Assembly (NCBI RefSeq): GCF_002019695.1
Contig: NZ_KV917376.1
Coordinates: forward strand, 3,664,282-3,728,281
Length of the DNA: 64,000 bases
Reading direction: 5' to 3'
Origin: Evansella clarkii
GTDB lineage: Bacteria > Bacillota > Bacilli > Bacillales > Salisediminibacteriaceae
Below, piece by piece: positions 17,001 to 26,202 of the stretch. Every line of letters begins with the position of its first letter. Position 1 is the stretch's first letter. The notes under the pieces are model-generated. The model was not told the origin of the DNA, did not search any database, and saw nothing but the letters and a program-made list of their open reading frames with translations. Made by a program: the position numbers and the translations under genes.

Positions 17001-17263
17001 TTATTGTATTCCTCTCATAAAAATCATTAAAAATTAATTAACACTCCTTCTCCAGCCAGCTATTCAGCTAACTGGTATGGTCCTAGTAAACGTAAATCCA
17101 TGAGTAATGCGAGTTTTTTAGTTAACTGCTTTAATTAAACAAGTTTTGGTTCAGAGATATGGATTTTTATGAGATCTCCCTGCCACAGGAATCTCATCTT
17201 TGACAACATAAAGACAGTAAAAGCTTATTTAACCTTCACTCTCAGTTTGTGCAGCAACCTCAC
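17001..17263. other. Spacer with a hairpin
   Basis: No gene is supported. ATGAGAT...ATCTCAT at about 17168-17197 could form a stem, but no T-run follows on the minus strand, so it is not a clear terminator. Confidence 0.3.
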
Positions 17264-17803
17264 TTATTTACCCTGGTGCTTTTCGAGCATTTCCTTTAAA
17301 TAATCTTCAGATTTCCCTATTGGAATGCTGAGACTTTTCCAATCTTTATCTTTAATTTGCTTTCCAATATAAACAATTTGTCCCACATGATATGCGTAAT
17401 GCGCCATTTGCCTTTCAATAGCTTCCAAGACTAAATGACTTTCTCCCCGAATGTTTATACTTTTTAATAAATCCTGCTCTGTTAGATCAGTCAGCGTATC
17501 AATTAGAACTTTCCAGCCTCTTTCCCAAACAGTGATTAACTCGGCTTTTGTGGTTATATCATCGATAAATTCTCCGTCTCGATTTCTATAATCTTTTTCA
17601 CCATCAGAAGTTAGAAAGTCGCTCCACCTTGAAACCATATTTCCGCTTAAATGCTTAACTATTACAGCTACGCTATTTGATTCATTATTATAATTCCAAT
17701 GTATTTCCTCTTCTGTTAGTTGGTTTAAAGTTTTATCTCCAAGGGTTTTTACACTATTAAATCTTTCTTTTACAATCCTCAAATACTCTTTTCCAATATC
17801 CAT
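17264..17803 (-). CDS. DinB-like protein (DUF1572 type)
   Basis: A 179-residue four-helix-bundle protein of the DinB/YfiT superfamily. Metal-ligand positions are suggested by VKHLSGN near residue 53 and YHVGQI near residue 140. Members are putative metal-dependent thiol S-transferases (bacillithiol in Bacillus). I start at the ATG at 17803, which has GGGG seven bases upstream, and not at the GTG at 17824. It precedes the spacer at 17001. Confidence 0.72.
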   Translation of the reverse strand: MDIGKEYLRIVKERFNSVKTLGDKTLNQLTEEEIHWNYNNESNSVAVIVKHLSGNMVSRWSDFLTSDGEKDYRNRDGEFIDDITTKAELITVWERGWKVLIDTLTDLTEQDLLKSINIRGESHLVLEAIERQMAHYAYHVGQIVYIGKQIKDKDWKSLSIPIGKSEDYLKEMLEKHQGK

Positions 17804-17893
17804 CTTAATCCCCATTTCTTTCACGCTCTGATAGAAACGTTTATTTCAAATACACTTGTAATACCACTTCATCCAGGCTTCAGACTCCTTTTT

Positions 17894-19144
17894 TTAAGAA
17901 CCACCCAGAACTTTACCTTCTTCCGGATCCTTAAATTCGTAATTTCTAAGAGATTTTTGCTTGAATGCTATTAAAGACGCAGCAAAATATACTATGCCTG
18001 CCAGAAGATAGATTGTCTGAACGCTGAATATGTCCGCTGCAAAACCGACTACTAAAACCATTATGCCATTCCATGGCGTCAGAAACGCATTTCTTGCAGC
18101 CATTATTCCCGCCCGGCGGTCTTCAGGTATAGCGTCCTGCATAAGTGCTACCTGACAGATATCCCTTGCCTGATACATCGGTCCCATTAACACACAGAGA
18201 AGCACAGCGAATAGAGGCGTGGTGGTAAATGATAATAAAATGGTTAACAGACCCATAGAAATCCCGCTGAGTCCAATCATGACCCCAATTTTATGCTGCA
18301 GAATTTTCCCATTAAAAGTAACAATAATACTACCCAGAATAGCACCAACGAAATACCCTGCATTGATGAAACCCCACCACTCTTCACCAGCATTTAAAAC
18401 AACAGTGGTAAATGCAAGAAGCAGCGCCGAAGTCCATATGGCATTTGATACGCCCTCAAACGTTTCCATAATTGTAATCCCTCTTACAACCGGAATACGC
18501 CATACTTCTTTCCAGGCCGGTGTTCTGTTTTTCATTTTCTTAACAGAAATATCTTCCTCTACAATATTTATTAAATAAACTAATGTGCCAGAAATAGTAA
18601 ATGCAATAGCAATTACAACAATGATTACCGGAAACGGAACAAGAGCGGCCAAAACTCCACCCATTCCCCACCCTGCAACCATGAATAATTGCTGGATCAT
18701 TACAAGTGTTCCGTTTGCTTTAATATATTGATCTCTCGGAATAAGTAAAGGTAAAATTGCAAATCTTGCTGGCTGGTACCAAGCCCCGACAAAAGAATAT
18801 AATGAGAGTAACAGAAATAATAAGATTAGTCCTGCCGTATTTTCTATAGACAGGAACACGCCGATCGCAATAACTAATATACCCCGCAGCCATCCAACAA
18901 GCTGCATGATCCTTTTCATCTGGTAGTTATCAATTATTCTGGAGACTATCAGACTGCTGACAAACGATGATAATGACATAAAGGCAAAAACAGAAGCAGC
19001 GCCAGCTACCGATTCAGTCAGTCGGTAAACCTCCAGCATGACAACTACACTCAGTAAAATTTGAGCGAACGAATTCAATGTCTGGGAAGCCCAAAGTTTT
19101 AAAAAATTTGGCTGCTTCCATAATTGATAACTACCTGAAGCCAA
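17894..19144 (-). CDS. MFS transporter (EntS/MFS_3-like)
   Basis: A 416-residue major facilitator with about 12 hydrophobic helices. The loop ARFAILPLLIPRDQYIKANGTL and the later YQARDICQVALMQDAIPEDRRAGIMAA (shown in part) resemble EntS-like and macrolide-efflux MFS_3 transporters. Proton-driven drug or siderophore export is likely. The TTG start at 19144 follows AGAGGG. A second, related transporter lies at 20610. Confidence 0.82.
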   Translation of the reverse strand: MASGSYQLWKQPNFLKLWASQTLNSFAQILLSVVVMLEVYRLTESVAGAASVFAFMSLSSFVSSLIVSRIIDNYQMKRIMQLVGWLRGILVIAIGVFLSIENTAGLILLFLLLSLYSFVGAWYQPARFAILPLLIPRDQYIKANGTLVMIQQLFMVAGWGMGGVLAALVPFPVIIVVIAIAFTISGTLVYLINIVEEDISVKKMKNRTPAWKEVWRIPVVRGITIMETFEGVSNAIWTSALLLAFTTVVLNAGEEWWGFINAGYFVGAILGSIIVTFNGKILQHKIGVMIGLSGISMGLLTILLSFTTTPLFAVLLCVLMGPMYQARDICQVALMQDAIPEDRRAGIMAARNAFLTPWNGIMVLVVGFAADIFSVQTIYLLAGIVYFAASLIAFKQKSLRNYEFKDPEEGKVLGGS

Positions 19145-19188
19145 ACAGCATCCCTCTTTATTGATAAAAATATCATTATTTTATAATT

Positions 19189-19345
19189 ATTCTAACAATT
19201 ATTGGTAAATTTTTAAAGTGATATGAAAAAACAGCATATTTGTGGCTTCCTGGACCTTTAAATGCTCTCCCTTTTAGTATAAATTTACTCCCAGTACACT
19301 GATACAAAAAAAGAGCTGCAATATCGCAACTCATAATTTAAATAA
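19189..19345 (-). repeat. Array repeat module, double copy
   Basis: Minus-strand hairpin GAGTTGCGATATTGCAGCTC with seven T (19334-19307), then GTGTACTGGGAGTAAATTTATAC, then a degenerate second unit (CCAGGAAGCCACAAATATGCTG) and TTTACCAATAATTGTTAGA. It aligns with 16098-16245 over its full length. It ends the SnoaL-like gene and lies upstream of the MFS gene. Confidence 0.75.
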
Positions 19346-19366
19346 CCCCCTCCCCTATTACCTATA

Positions 19367-19735
19367 CTATGATAGACTGCTCAAGTGTTCATGAATTAAC
19401 TTCCATTCATTATTGTCCATCTTGATAAATATGTTTGTTGCCCTTCCAGTACCTGACACAAATTTACCGTTATGGTATCCCTCATAATGGTATAAGTAAA
19501 TACATGTTGCAGAATTTTCGTCAGTTGAAACCCAACGAATGTCATCAGCTGTATAAACCTCATCTTTAATAAGTTCCCAGGTATTTTCAAAGTATTTCTG
19601 AATTTCACTTATATTGTTACAGGTTTTATTAGTAAACCAATAAATCGCTTTCTCATGAAGCAACTTCTTTACGTTATTAAAGTCATGTGTATTAGTAGCT
19701 TCTATATATTTTTCAAATGCTTCCTCATAATTCAT
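19367..19735 (-). CDS. SnoaL/NTF2-like protein
   Basis: A 122-residue NTF2-fold protein. It starts MNYEEAFEKYIEATNTHDF, a typical SnoaL-like helix with the NTHDF dipeptide region, and ends WKLIHEHLS, as in DUF4440/SnoaL proteins. Such proteins may be small hydrolases, isomerases or binding modules; no catalytic residues are decisive here. The ATG follows AAGGAGT. The terminator-bearing repeat follows at once. Confidence 0.75.
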   Translation of the reverse strand: MNYEEAFEKYIEATNTHDFNNVKKLLHEKAIYWFTNKTCNNISEIQKYFENTWELIKDEVYTADDIRWVSTDENSATCIYLYHYEGYHNGKFVSGTGRATNIFIKMDNNEWKLIHEHLSSLS

Positions 19736-19824
19736 TGTAAATACTCCTTCGCCCTTTAACTTTTATTATCATCCTGCTTAATTAACCACCCTGTAACTGC
19801 CAGGTTCCATAATTAGCTAAGCTG

Positions 19825-20265
19825 CTATATATTTTTTAAAAAGAAGTCTTTAGTATCTTGGTGACTAAGTATTTCGAGTACCTTTTCTTTTTCAATGAAT
19901 TTAATATCACTTATTTCATTATCAATTGGGGTAAGCATCTCAGTGTTACCTAAGAATTCTACAAGGTACATGGTTGTTTCTTGTTTCTCATATGAGGTTT
20001 CTGTCTTAATTGCCGCAGGAAAACTAAAGCAGATTTTTTCTTCAAATTGTTTTATTATTCTATATTCATTGGATCCTGTTTCTTCTTGTAATTCACGTAA
20101 TATTGAAGATTTTAAATCTTTGTCTCCTTCCTCCACACCACCTTTGATAAAATCCCATTCTCCTTTTATACTTTGTTTACCTTTTTTGGTGTTGATCATT
20201 GTTTTATGTACTATTAAAAATTTATTATTCTTTATAACAATTGCACCAACGGCTTTTCTAATCAT
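19825..20265 (-). CDS. Nudix hydrolase
   Basis: A 146-residue Nudix protein with box GGVEEGDKDLKSSILRELQEETG, a full consensus including the final Gly. A preceding GEWDFIKGGVE strand and MIRKAVGAIVIKNNKFLIV fix the fold. The start is the ATG at 20265, directly after an AGGGGTAAGG site; the longer frame to 20322 has no support. The substrate may be a dinucleoside polyphosphate or an oxidised nucleotide, but this is inference. Confidence 0.8.
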   Translation of the reverse strand: MIRKAVGAIVIKNNKFLIVHKTMINTKKGKQSIKGEWDFIKGGVEEGDKDLKSSILRELQEETGSNEYRIIKQFEEKICFSFPAAIKTETSYEKQETTMYLVEFLGNTEMLTPIDNEISDIKFIEKEKVLEILSHQDTKDFFLKNI

Positions 20266-20376
20266 CCTTACCCCTGCTCCTTTTGACTCACCAGTTCCAC
20301 TACGTTTTATGAGTATAATCACTGTACCGAGAGGATATTCAACTCTCTATCTCCGTTATTTTAAAAATTAGTTTCA

Positions 20377-20512
20377 TTAGTCAGAAATAATGAATACATT
20401 TTCTGCCACCTGACTCTGGTCATTAGTATTTAGATTTTCGACCAATTCAAAGGATAATACGGCCATACCCCTTTTCTTCTTTATACCAATTGACGATTCC
20501 TTGTCGTCACAT
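20377..20512 (-). pseudogene. Cold-shock protein remnant with internal deletion
   Basis: The minus strand encodes GIVNWYKEEKGYGRI, the RNP1-side N-terminus of a cold-shock domain, then after a frame change FELVENLNTNDQSQVAENV, the C-terminal strand. The centre, including the second RNA-binding motif (FVHF), is missing, about 25 residues. The second codon is TGA. The gene is dead. The rest of the spacer 20323-20609 shows nothing else. Confidence 0.65.
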
Positions 20513-20609
20513 ATTTATTCAATCACCTGATAATATTATCGACATCCTCCGAGTTCTTACATCTACAAGATACTCGTTACACGAACTTAATATGAAAAAA
20601 GATTAACAG

Positions 20610-21848
20610 TTATTTTACTTCTAAATCTGCTTCTCCTTTATCATTATCGCACTCTCGATAAAATCTTGCTTTATTGGGTTTTAATATAGAAATTGAAAAA
20701 ATAATAGATGATAGCAGCATGATTATGGCCAAAGTCACTATTGTAAGTCGCAGGGAAACAATGTCTGCTATTACTCCAATACCTAAAATAAATACTACCT
20801 GGACAGCACTTTGGATTAGCTGGTAAATGCTTGTAACTCTCCCCATTACAGCAAGAGGAACATTGTTTTGATAGAAAGTCATAATTCCTGCATTTAAAAA
20901 AACATTAAAGAACCCTAATATGATAAAACCAACAACTATGGAGGCAAATGACCAGGAAAACGCATAGATAACATAGCCAATTGTCATCATGATTAAACCG
21001 ATAGTGATCATATATCTTAATGAAAGCCTATTTGAATAAAAAGACAATAATAAAGCTCCAACTACTGAACCAATGCCAGTTATACTAATTAATAAACTAT
21101 AATCGAATTCGGATAAACCGATCACTTGTTGTGTAAATACGACTTCCTGAGCGTCCATCGCAAAAGAAAAAATCATTATCATAATAAAACCCAAATAAAT
21201 AAAAGTTACATATTTATTGTTCCTCATGAACTTTTGTACGACCGTGAAGTCGCTTATAATCTGTGGAAGGTTTAATGTTGGAATAGTCTCTTTATCAATA
21301 TCTTCTTTTTCAGGCAGAAACAATAACAATATGGCAGCAGTGAGGAAAGATATTGCATTAATCAATAGTGTAACTTCAACTGAAGTTGATAAGATTAACG
21401 CTCCGCCAATAGCTGGCCCGATGATAAAAGCACCAGAATCCACTAATGATCTAATAGAGTTGAAGCGTTTCCTTTTTTCAGCAGGCACGAGAATGGTGAC
21501 ATAAGTCATTGATGCTGGATTGTAAAAGGCTTTACCGACACTTAAAACCACAAGAATACCATAGATCACCAACATATTAGGTGCAAATGGAATAAAACAG
21601 ATGAACAATGCACGGAGTATGAATGTTGCCCCCATGACTTTTCGTTTACTTCTATAATCAATGAAACTCCCCGTCCAAAACTTTGTGAAAATATTTGTTA
21701 TTGGTCCAATAATCCAAAGTCCCGCAACTGCTGCCGCAGAACCAGTATGTTGATATACCAGGATATTTATAGCCACTAAGTGAATGAAATCTCCAATATT
21801 TGATATTCCAATCGTTGTCAGCAATATTGCATAATGTTTCCTTCTCAT
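20610..21848 (-). CDS. MFS transporter (MFS_3 type)
   Basis: A 412-residue transporter with about 12 hydrophobic helices and the MFS_3-like loop FNSIRSLVDSGAFIIGPAIGG (shown in part). It is related to, but clearly diverged from, the transporter at 17894. The start is uncertain: AAGGGG touches a TTG at 21869, too close to serve it, while the ATG at 21848 has a normal N-terminus (MRRKHYAILLTT) but lies 19 bases from that site. Efflux of a drug-like compound is the best guess. Confidence 0.78.
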   Translation of the reverse strand: MRRKHYAILLTTIGISNIGDFIHLVAINILVYQHTGSAAAVAGLWIIGPITNIFTKFWTGSFIDYRSKRKVMGATFILRALFICFIPFAPNMLVIYGILVVLSVGKAFYNPASMTYVTILVPAEKRKRFNSIRSLVDSGAFIIGPAIGGALILSTSVEVTLLINAISFLTAAILLLFLPEKEDIDKETIPTLNLPQIISDFTVVQKFMRNNKYVTFIYLGFIMIMIFSFAMDAQEVVFTQQVIGLSEFDYSLLISITGIGSVVGALLLSFYSNRLSLRYMITIGLIMMTIGYVIYAFSWSFASIVVGFIILGFFNVFLNAGIMTFYQNNVPLAVMGRVTSIYQLIQSAVQVVFILGIGVIADIVSLRLTIVTLAIIMLLSSIIFSISILKPNKARFYRECDNDKGEADLEVK

Positions 21849-22148
21849 GAGATTTTTTATTATGCACAACCCCTTATAACACTAATAGAAAAAACGCAGT
21901 TTTACTTAATACATTCAATAATCACAGGTATTCTTCCTCCTTTTAGACTATCCTTCTCTTCTTCCATAAAAATTTTTGCTAATTTAAAGAGAAAATAGGG
22001 AGACTTCAACAATGAACATTACAAGAAAAAAGGAGAATAAAAGAAGAAATAAAATCCATATTAATAGTTTTTGATTCATAAAACTACATATTCTCACCAA
22101 AAGAGCCCTGATAGTTTATCACCCGGTTAGTCCAACTAATTATAATTT

Positions 22149-22613
22149 TTATGTTTTTAAAAGCAATTGCTTCATACTTTTAACTATCCCCATATGGAGA
22201 TTTTCATGATTCATATGAAAAACAACCATGTCACCTAGTGTTCTCATACCTAAAAAAGACTCAGTAAGTGGTTCATCAAGGTGTCCTTTGCAAGCTTGTT
22301 CAATAATTTTGGGTTGTTCTTCAAGTAGTGTGATTATCTCATTCATTGATGGAGGTTGTTCTGACCAATTTTCTGGTTTACTCCCACTAGGAAATAGCAA
22401 GTGGTAATATAGAGGTAGTTGTCTCCCCTTGTTGACAGATGAAAACATTGTGTTATCCCATCCCACTAAGATATGACCAGCATTCCAGCGTATGCTATTA
22501 TTATGTCCCTGTGGAATTCGGTCTGAAAGTTCTTCAGGAATTGTTCGTAGAAACTCCACAGTCCAATGACGCCACAACTTCATCTGTTCAAATAATTGTT
22601 CTTCTCTCATCAT
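22149..22613 (-). CDS. DinB-family protein
   Basis: A 154-residue DinB-like four-helix bundle. Metal-ligand candidates are the His in NAGHILVGWDNT near residue 47 and HMNHENLHMG near residue 135, whose HxxHxxxH pattern is typical. A thiol-dependent transferase role is assumed for the family. AGGGGGAGCAGG precedes two adjacent Met codons. It overlaps the small membrane gene upstream by none but follows it within 23 bases, so the two probably share a transcript. Confidence 0.78.
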   Translation of the reverse strand: MMREEQLFEQMKLWRHWTVEFLRTIPEELSDRIPQGHNNSIRWNAGHILVGWDNTMFSSVNKGRQLPLYYHLLFPSGSKPENWSEQPPSMNEIITLLEEQPKIIEQACKGHLDEPLTESFLGMRTLGDMVVFHMNHENLHMGIVKSMKQLLLKT

Positions 22614-22635
22614 CCTGCTCCCCCTTGATTCCTTT

Positions 22636-22782
22636 TTATCTAATCAACAATATACCAATGTGAAAAAATATCACTACAAATACAACTTCTGATTGTAAAT
22701 AACTCAAAGGATAAATTACCGAACTAGTTAAAATACCTAACCCAAAAGCACCTCTACTATAACCAACAACATTTCTATTCAT
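22636..22782 (-). CDS. Small membrane protein (48 aa)
   Basis: A 48-residue protein, MNRNVVGYSRGAFGLGILTS..., with two hydrophobic stretches (about 12-27 and 32-47) and a short polar N-terminus. AAGGGTGG lies nine bases before the ATG. It ends 23 bases before the DinB gene. The family is not recognised; the strong ribosome binding site and hydrophobic pattern support a real gene. Confidence 0.55.
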   Translation of the reverse strand: MNRNVVGYSRGAFGLGILTSSVIYPLSYLQSEVVFVVIFFHIGILLIR

Positions 22783-22814
22783 TTAGTTTCCACCCTTAAT
22801 ATAGCGAATTAGGT

Positions 22815-22960
22815 TTCTCTATAATTTACTCTTTATGCATGTCCATTTTTTAGTATTCTCAGCGTTTGCTGAACACCAGCAGCGTTAGTTTCTTTTACTG
22901 CTATCGCTATCCCTATATCCCGATATTTAGCAGAGCGAGACGCTAATTTACCATTATAAG
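22815..22960 (-). pseudogene. C-terminal gene fragment
   Basis: Directly behind the Nudix stop codon, the minus strand stays open in another frame for about 45 codons, reading AQVVTYNGKLASRSAKYRDI and ending TLRILKNGHA. No start codon with a ribosome binding site precedes it. It looks like the tail of a lost gene welded to the Nudix unit. Confidence 0.4.
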
Positions 22961-23448
22961 TTACCACCTGGGCTCAGTTCGTTAACCTCATAGTTAGTTA
23001 ACTTAGCATTTTCAAGTACACAAAAATGATTATACTTCAATTCATTGTTTAAAATTATTGGTAAGGTATGAGGTAATATTTCTCCCACACCGAAATTTTT
23101 GTCTTCTAATAGCCAAGAGACTTTCTTCCAATCGAGAATTCCTTCATCTACTTTTCTAGGAGTTTCATATTTGAATTTTTCATCCACATTAACCAAAAAT
23201 ACATACATCCCTCCAGTAAAAGAGCTGTCTACTTCCCATGTAATTATCCCTTTATCAATGATTTCGCAACCGTTAATATCAATATTTGTTTCTTCCATTA
23301 CTTCCCGAATTACACATTCTAATGGTGTTTCGTTTTCTTCCATTTTTCCACCGACACCATTCCATAATCCTAGTGTTGGTTTATAATCTCTGTTAAGCAT
23401 TAGAATTTCATCGTCCCTGCGAATAAAGCATAGTGTTTGTTTATACAC
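22954..23448 (-). CDS. Nudix hydrolase (MutT/8-oxo-dGTP-type)
   Basis: A 164-residue Nudix protein with box GGKMEENETPLECVIREVMEETN, preceded by the LWNGVGGK strand typical of MutT-like 8-oxo-dGTP pyrophosphatases. It starts MYKQTLCFIRRDDEILMLNR. A nucleotide-pool sanitation role is likely. An AAAAGAGGT site precedes the ATG. A repeat module lies just upstream of its promoter region. The C-terminus may have been altered by fusion to the following fragment. Confidence 0.8.
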   Translation of the reverse strand: MYKQTLCFIRRDDEILMLNRDYKPTLGLWNGVGGKMEENETPLECVIREVMEETNIDINGCEIIDKGIITWEVDSSFTGGMYVFLVNVDEKFKYETPRKVDEGILDWKKVSWLLEDKNFGVGEILPHTLPIILNNELKYNHFCVLENAKLTNYEVNELSPGGNL

Positions 23449-23483
23449 TTTTATACCTCTTTTCTTTCACTAATATCACCTTG

Positions 23484-23580
23484 AGTTTAACATGATTTTC
23501 CAGTAATTAATTAATAAAAAAAGCTGCATTTGCAGCTTCGCGGATCTTTAACTATTGCTATCCTGTTAGTTCGTTAATAC
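23484..23580 (-). repeat. Array repeat module
   Basis: Minus-strand order: AACTAACAGGATAGCAATAGTT, AAGATCCGCG, hairpin AAGCTGCATTTGCAGCTT (palindrome, with T-run; minus 23538-23514), then AATTACTGGAAAATCATGTTAAACTC. It follows the broken GrpB gene. Confidence 0.7.
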
Positions 23581-24129
23581 TTAGCAGTTATAATCAGTAT
23601 TACCAGAATGATCCCTGACATTTCCATACCAGTTTAATGCTTTTGTTTTTATTTCTTTAACAAGACCTTCCTTACCATTTATGTACGTTTCAATATCATA
23701 GGGAAATTGCTGCGCTCATCTCTCTTTTAACTCACCATAACTGTTCTTAATTTCTGGATGTCCTTGCAAGTAATCTCGAAAAGCCAGATGTCGTTTTATT
23801 TAATAACTTCCAACCTGATAAATATGAATGTGATGGGAGCGATTGTCTCCTCCTTTTTGAAAGTATCTTCGTCCAGGTATTCCGTTCTCACCTTTAGGTT
23901 CATATCCAAATTCCTGCATTTTCTTATTGTATTTGTCAACGTTTTTAATGTCTCTAACAACTGGCATTATATCTATTATTGGTTTAGCTTTTAGCCCTCG
24001 AACTGATGTACTGCCAATATGATGAATGTCTATAATTTCATTTTCATAAATTAGTTTAAGTTTTTCCGCTTCTTCTGAAAACATTGCAGACCATTCTTCA
24101 CAATATGAGCACACTTCAACCTTTCTCAA
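23581..24129 (-). pseudogene. GrpB-family protein with two in-frame stops
   Basis: The reading frame is colinear with the GrpB/UPF0157 nucleotidyltransferase-like family over about 180 codons: IDIHHIGSTSVRGLKAKPIIDIM near residue 35, HHIHIYQVGS near residue 100, then RHLAFRDYLQGHPEIKNSYGELKER and an AQQFPYDIETYINGKEGLVKE tail (both shown in part). After VGSY comes TAA and after ELKER comes TGA, both single-codon losses without frameshift. The intact part would be 109 residues. TTG start at 24129 behind GTGGAGTG. The family function is unproven. Confidence 0.8.
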
Positions 24130-24215
24130 TGTTCACACTCCACTCTTCAACTTTTTTCGCCATTTGTGAACCTAGAGCAGCAACGGCGTCTTGTGCTTCA
24201 TCGTTTCATTTCGAG
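24130..24215 (-). pseudogene. Short C-terminal gene fragment
   Basis: The minus strand reads EAQDAVAALGSQMAKKVEEW and ends in TGA at about 24130, overlapping the GrpB start. It looks like the C-terminal helix of an oxidoreductase-type protein, but that is only an impression. No start is present. Confidence 0.3.
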
Positions 24216-24259
24216 TATAGACATGATATTTATCTCTATATGATATTAATATGCTTTAC

Positions 24260-24733
24260 TTATAGCTTTTCCATATATGTTTCTATTTTTTCTAAGTCTT
24301 TAATATAATAATCAGTTTTTGTAGCTTCAATGTAGTGCGTGTAAAACTCTTTTGCCCCGTTTAAAGTTTCAAATAGAAATTCCTTCTTAGGCAAAAAATA
24401 ACTATGCCCACTCAATTCAAATTCTACCATTTGATCGTCTGCTGGCTTTAAAGTATATTCAGTATTATTGTCTGCAAAGGGACCTGAAGCAAAATTATTT
24501 TTCATGAACTCAACAACGATATCTACTACAGGTCCCCAAAGGTCGTCTAGTCTAGTTAAGAAGTCTTCACCAAGAATCTCATTGCCATTATAAGTGATAC
24601 TGATATAACCGTATAGAAGTTCCTTATATTTACTTATAATTTTCCTGATCTCTTCCCCATTTCCATTATTAATTTTATAATAAGCCCCTCCTTCTGGGCC
24701 GTTTTCTCTTAAAAAAGAGTCGACTTTAACCAT
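24260..24733 (-). CDS. Hypothetical protein (157 aa)
   Basis: A soluble acidic protein of 157 residues that I do not recognise. It has a central WGPVVDIVVEFMKNNFASG stretch and ends in a helix TDYYIKDLEKIETYMEKL. No signal peptide. GGGATAGCC precedes the ATG. It is one unit of the minus-strand array. Confidence 0.6.
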   Translation of the reverse strand: MVKVDSFLRENGPEGGAYYKINNGNGEEIRKIISKYKELLYGYISITYNGNEILGEDFLTRLDDLWGPVVDIVVEFMKNNFASGPFADNNTEYTLKPADDQMVEFELSGHSYFLPKKEFLFETLNGAKEFYTHYIEATKTDYYIKDLEKIETYMEKL

Positions 24734-24916
24734 GGCTATCCCTCCAAAGTTAGGTTTAGATATCTTTTAGATGCTGTTTTTTCCAAAAATTCCTCTATTT
24801 CGCAACTGTGTCTCTGCATTTACCAGGTAAATACCACCGTTCAAACCTTTAGTCTTATACCAAAGACTCTACGTGATATATAATGGTTCTATACAAAAAG
24901 AGGAGCGGAATGGTAT

Positions 24917-25220
24917 ATGGAGTTCAAGGATTGTACCTGCATAAACTGCAAGATAATCATACCAAGAAAACATATTTTTCGTGCTGTACTGTCAAAAGAT
25001 ACCTAACATGTAAAACTGTAAAATAGTTTACGATATTCACAGGTATTTAGGTGTCTTAACTTTTGTTTTAATATTCGGCACGGTAGCTCTAAGAGAGATT
25101 TACGATTGGTGGAACTTGTGGGCAGGGATCGCATACGCCCTCACGTTTCTCTCAGCCGATAAATTCATAAATCCTTTCTTTATAAAACTGACTCCAACAA
25201 AAATTAAGAAAAAAGTATAA
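24917..25220 (+). pseudogene. CXXC-20-CXXC protein (TIGR04104-like), two frameshifts
   Basis: A rare plus-strand unit in the array. The frames together encode MEFKDCTCINC, twenty residues, CKNC, then two hydrophobic helices and a basic tail ending KIKKKV. The exact 20-residue spacing of the two CXXC motifs is the defining mark of the TIGR04104 small membrane proteins. One A is missing in each of two A-runs (TCAAAAGATAC and TGTAAAACTGT); restoring both joins three frames. An AGGAG site precedes the ATG at 24917. As it stands translation stops after 29 residues. Confidence 0.7.
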
Positions 25221-25313
25221 ATTATTCTATTTGCTGTTATAGGTAATACTGGTACACTATCCACGCTTGTTCAAAAAAAAGCACACTGTTACATGAATAA
25301 GCAAAAACTATTT

Positions 25314-26156
25314 TCACTCACCTGGACTATATATTTGGTTATGCCATTGTTGCAAAATATCCGCAATACTATTTCTCAACTCTGAATACGCTTCTTTATG
25401 CAACAGTCGGAAATATAATCCTCTCAAGAATGTAATAACATTTGATTTTTTCCAGAAAAAATTCAAACTATACCCTTCTTTTCGTTTTAAATCCTGAAGA
25501 TTATCTGAGACTTCTATAATCCACTTCTCCAATTCATTATGTGTAATTCCTTTGCCAATAAGAGCTTCCAATACAAATATTAGTCTTTCTTCCTCATCAT
25601 CCACAAAAGGTGCTTTCGTTGCAGTCTCTTTAAATAAACATAATTTAACTGCTTCGAGACATTTAATAGATAAGTCATTATTGAAATTGGGATGTCTGAC
25701 TGCCTCTGCTAACAAATCGGCTCCGTGTGCAATACTATGTGCCCAGCCTTTTCCTTCCACATAGCCACGAACATCTTTTTCAAGTTTTAAATACTTAATA
25801 CTTTCCTCGATTGTCTTTAAAACAATCTCCTCCGGAAGAAATTTTCTTTGCCTGTCTTTTTGCAGGATTAGTCCAATAACCAAAGCGGAAAAAGATCGAG
25901 TAAAGACTAAATCACTTTCCATTTCTTCAATGCCCAAAAACAAATTTTTTCGGCAGACTTCGATTATATGTTTCATTTGATAATCAGTTAAATATTCCTC
26001 TATAATCAATTTTCCAAAAGTATTAAAAATCAATGTATCTCTCAGCTCAGGGTCAGTTGAGCCTATATTATTCAGCATTCTTTCAATAAGATTATTTAAA
26101 TCCTCATGTTTTAAAACTGTATCAAAGTCTATTGCTTTTAGTTCTAATTTTAGCAT
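25314..26156 (-). CDS. DUF2785 protein
   Basis: A 280-residue helical protein with the family mark VRGYVEGKGWAHSIAHGADLL near residue 130, found in DUF2785 proteins of Bacillus and relatives. The two His residues there may bind metal, but no function is established. I take the start at the ATG at 26156 behind a GTGGTG site instead of the upstream codon at 26171. No membrane segment. Confidence 0.78.
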   Translation of the reverse strand: MLKLELKAIDFDTVLKHEDLNNLIERMLNNIGSTDPELRDTLIFNTFGKLIIEEYLTDYQMKHIIEVCRKNLFLGIEEMESDLVFTRSFSALVIGLILQKDRQRKFLPEEIVLKTIEESIKYLKLEKDVRGYVEGKGWAHSIAHGADLLAEAVRHPNFNNDLSIKCLEAVKLCLFKETATKAPFVDDEEERLIFVLEALIGKGITHNELEKWIIEVSDNLQDLKRKEGYSLNFFWKKSNVITFLRGLYFRLLHKEAYSELRNSIADILQQWHNQIYSPGE

Positions 26157-26202
26157 CAATACAATCACCACTCTTTTTATTGATTACAATCCTTATCCCA
26201 TA

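Noticed and set aside
18219-18578. Plus-strand open frames opposite MFS genes (also 19895, 21217)
   Set aside because: These are shadows of conserved minus-strand membrane proteins, typical where hydrophobic codons are read backwards.
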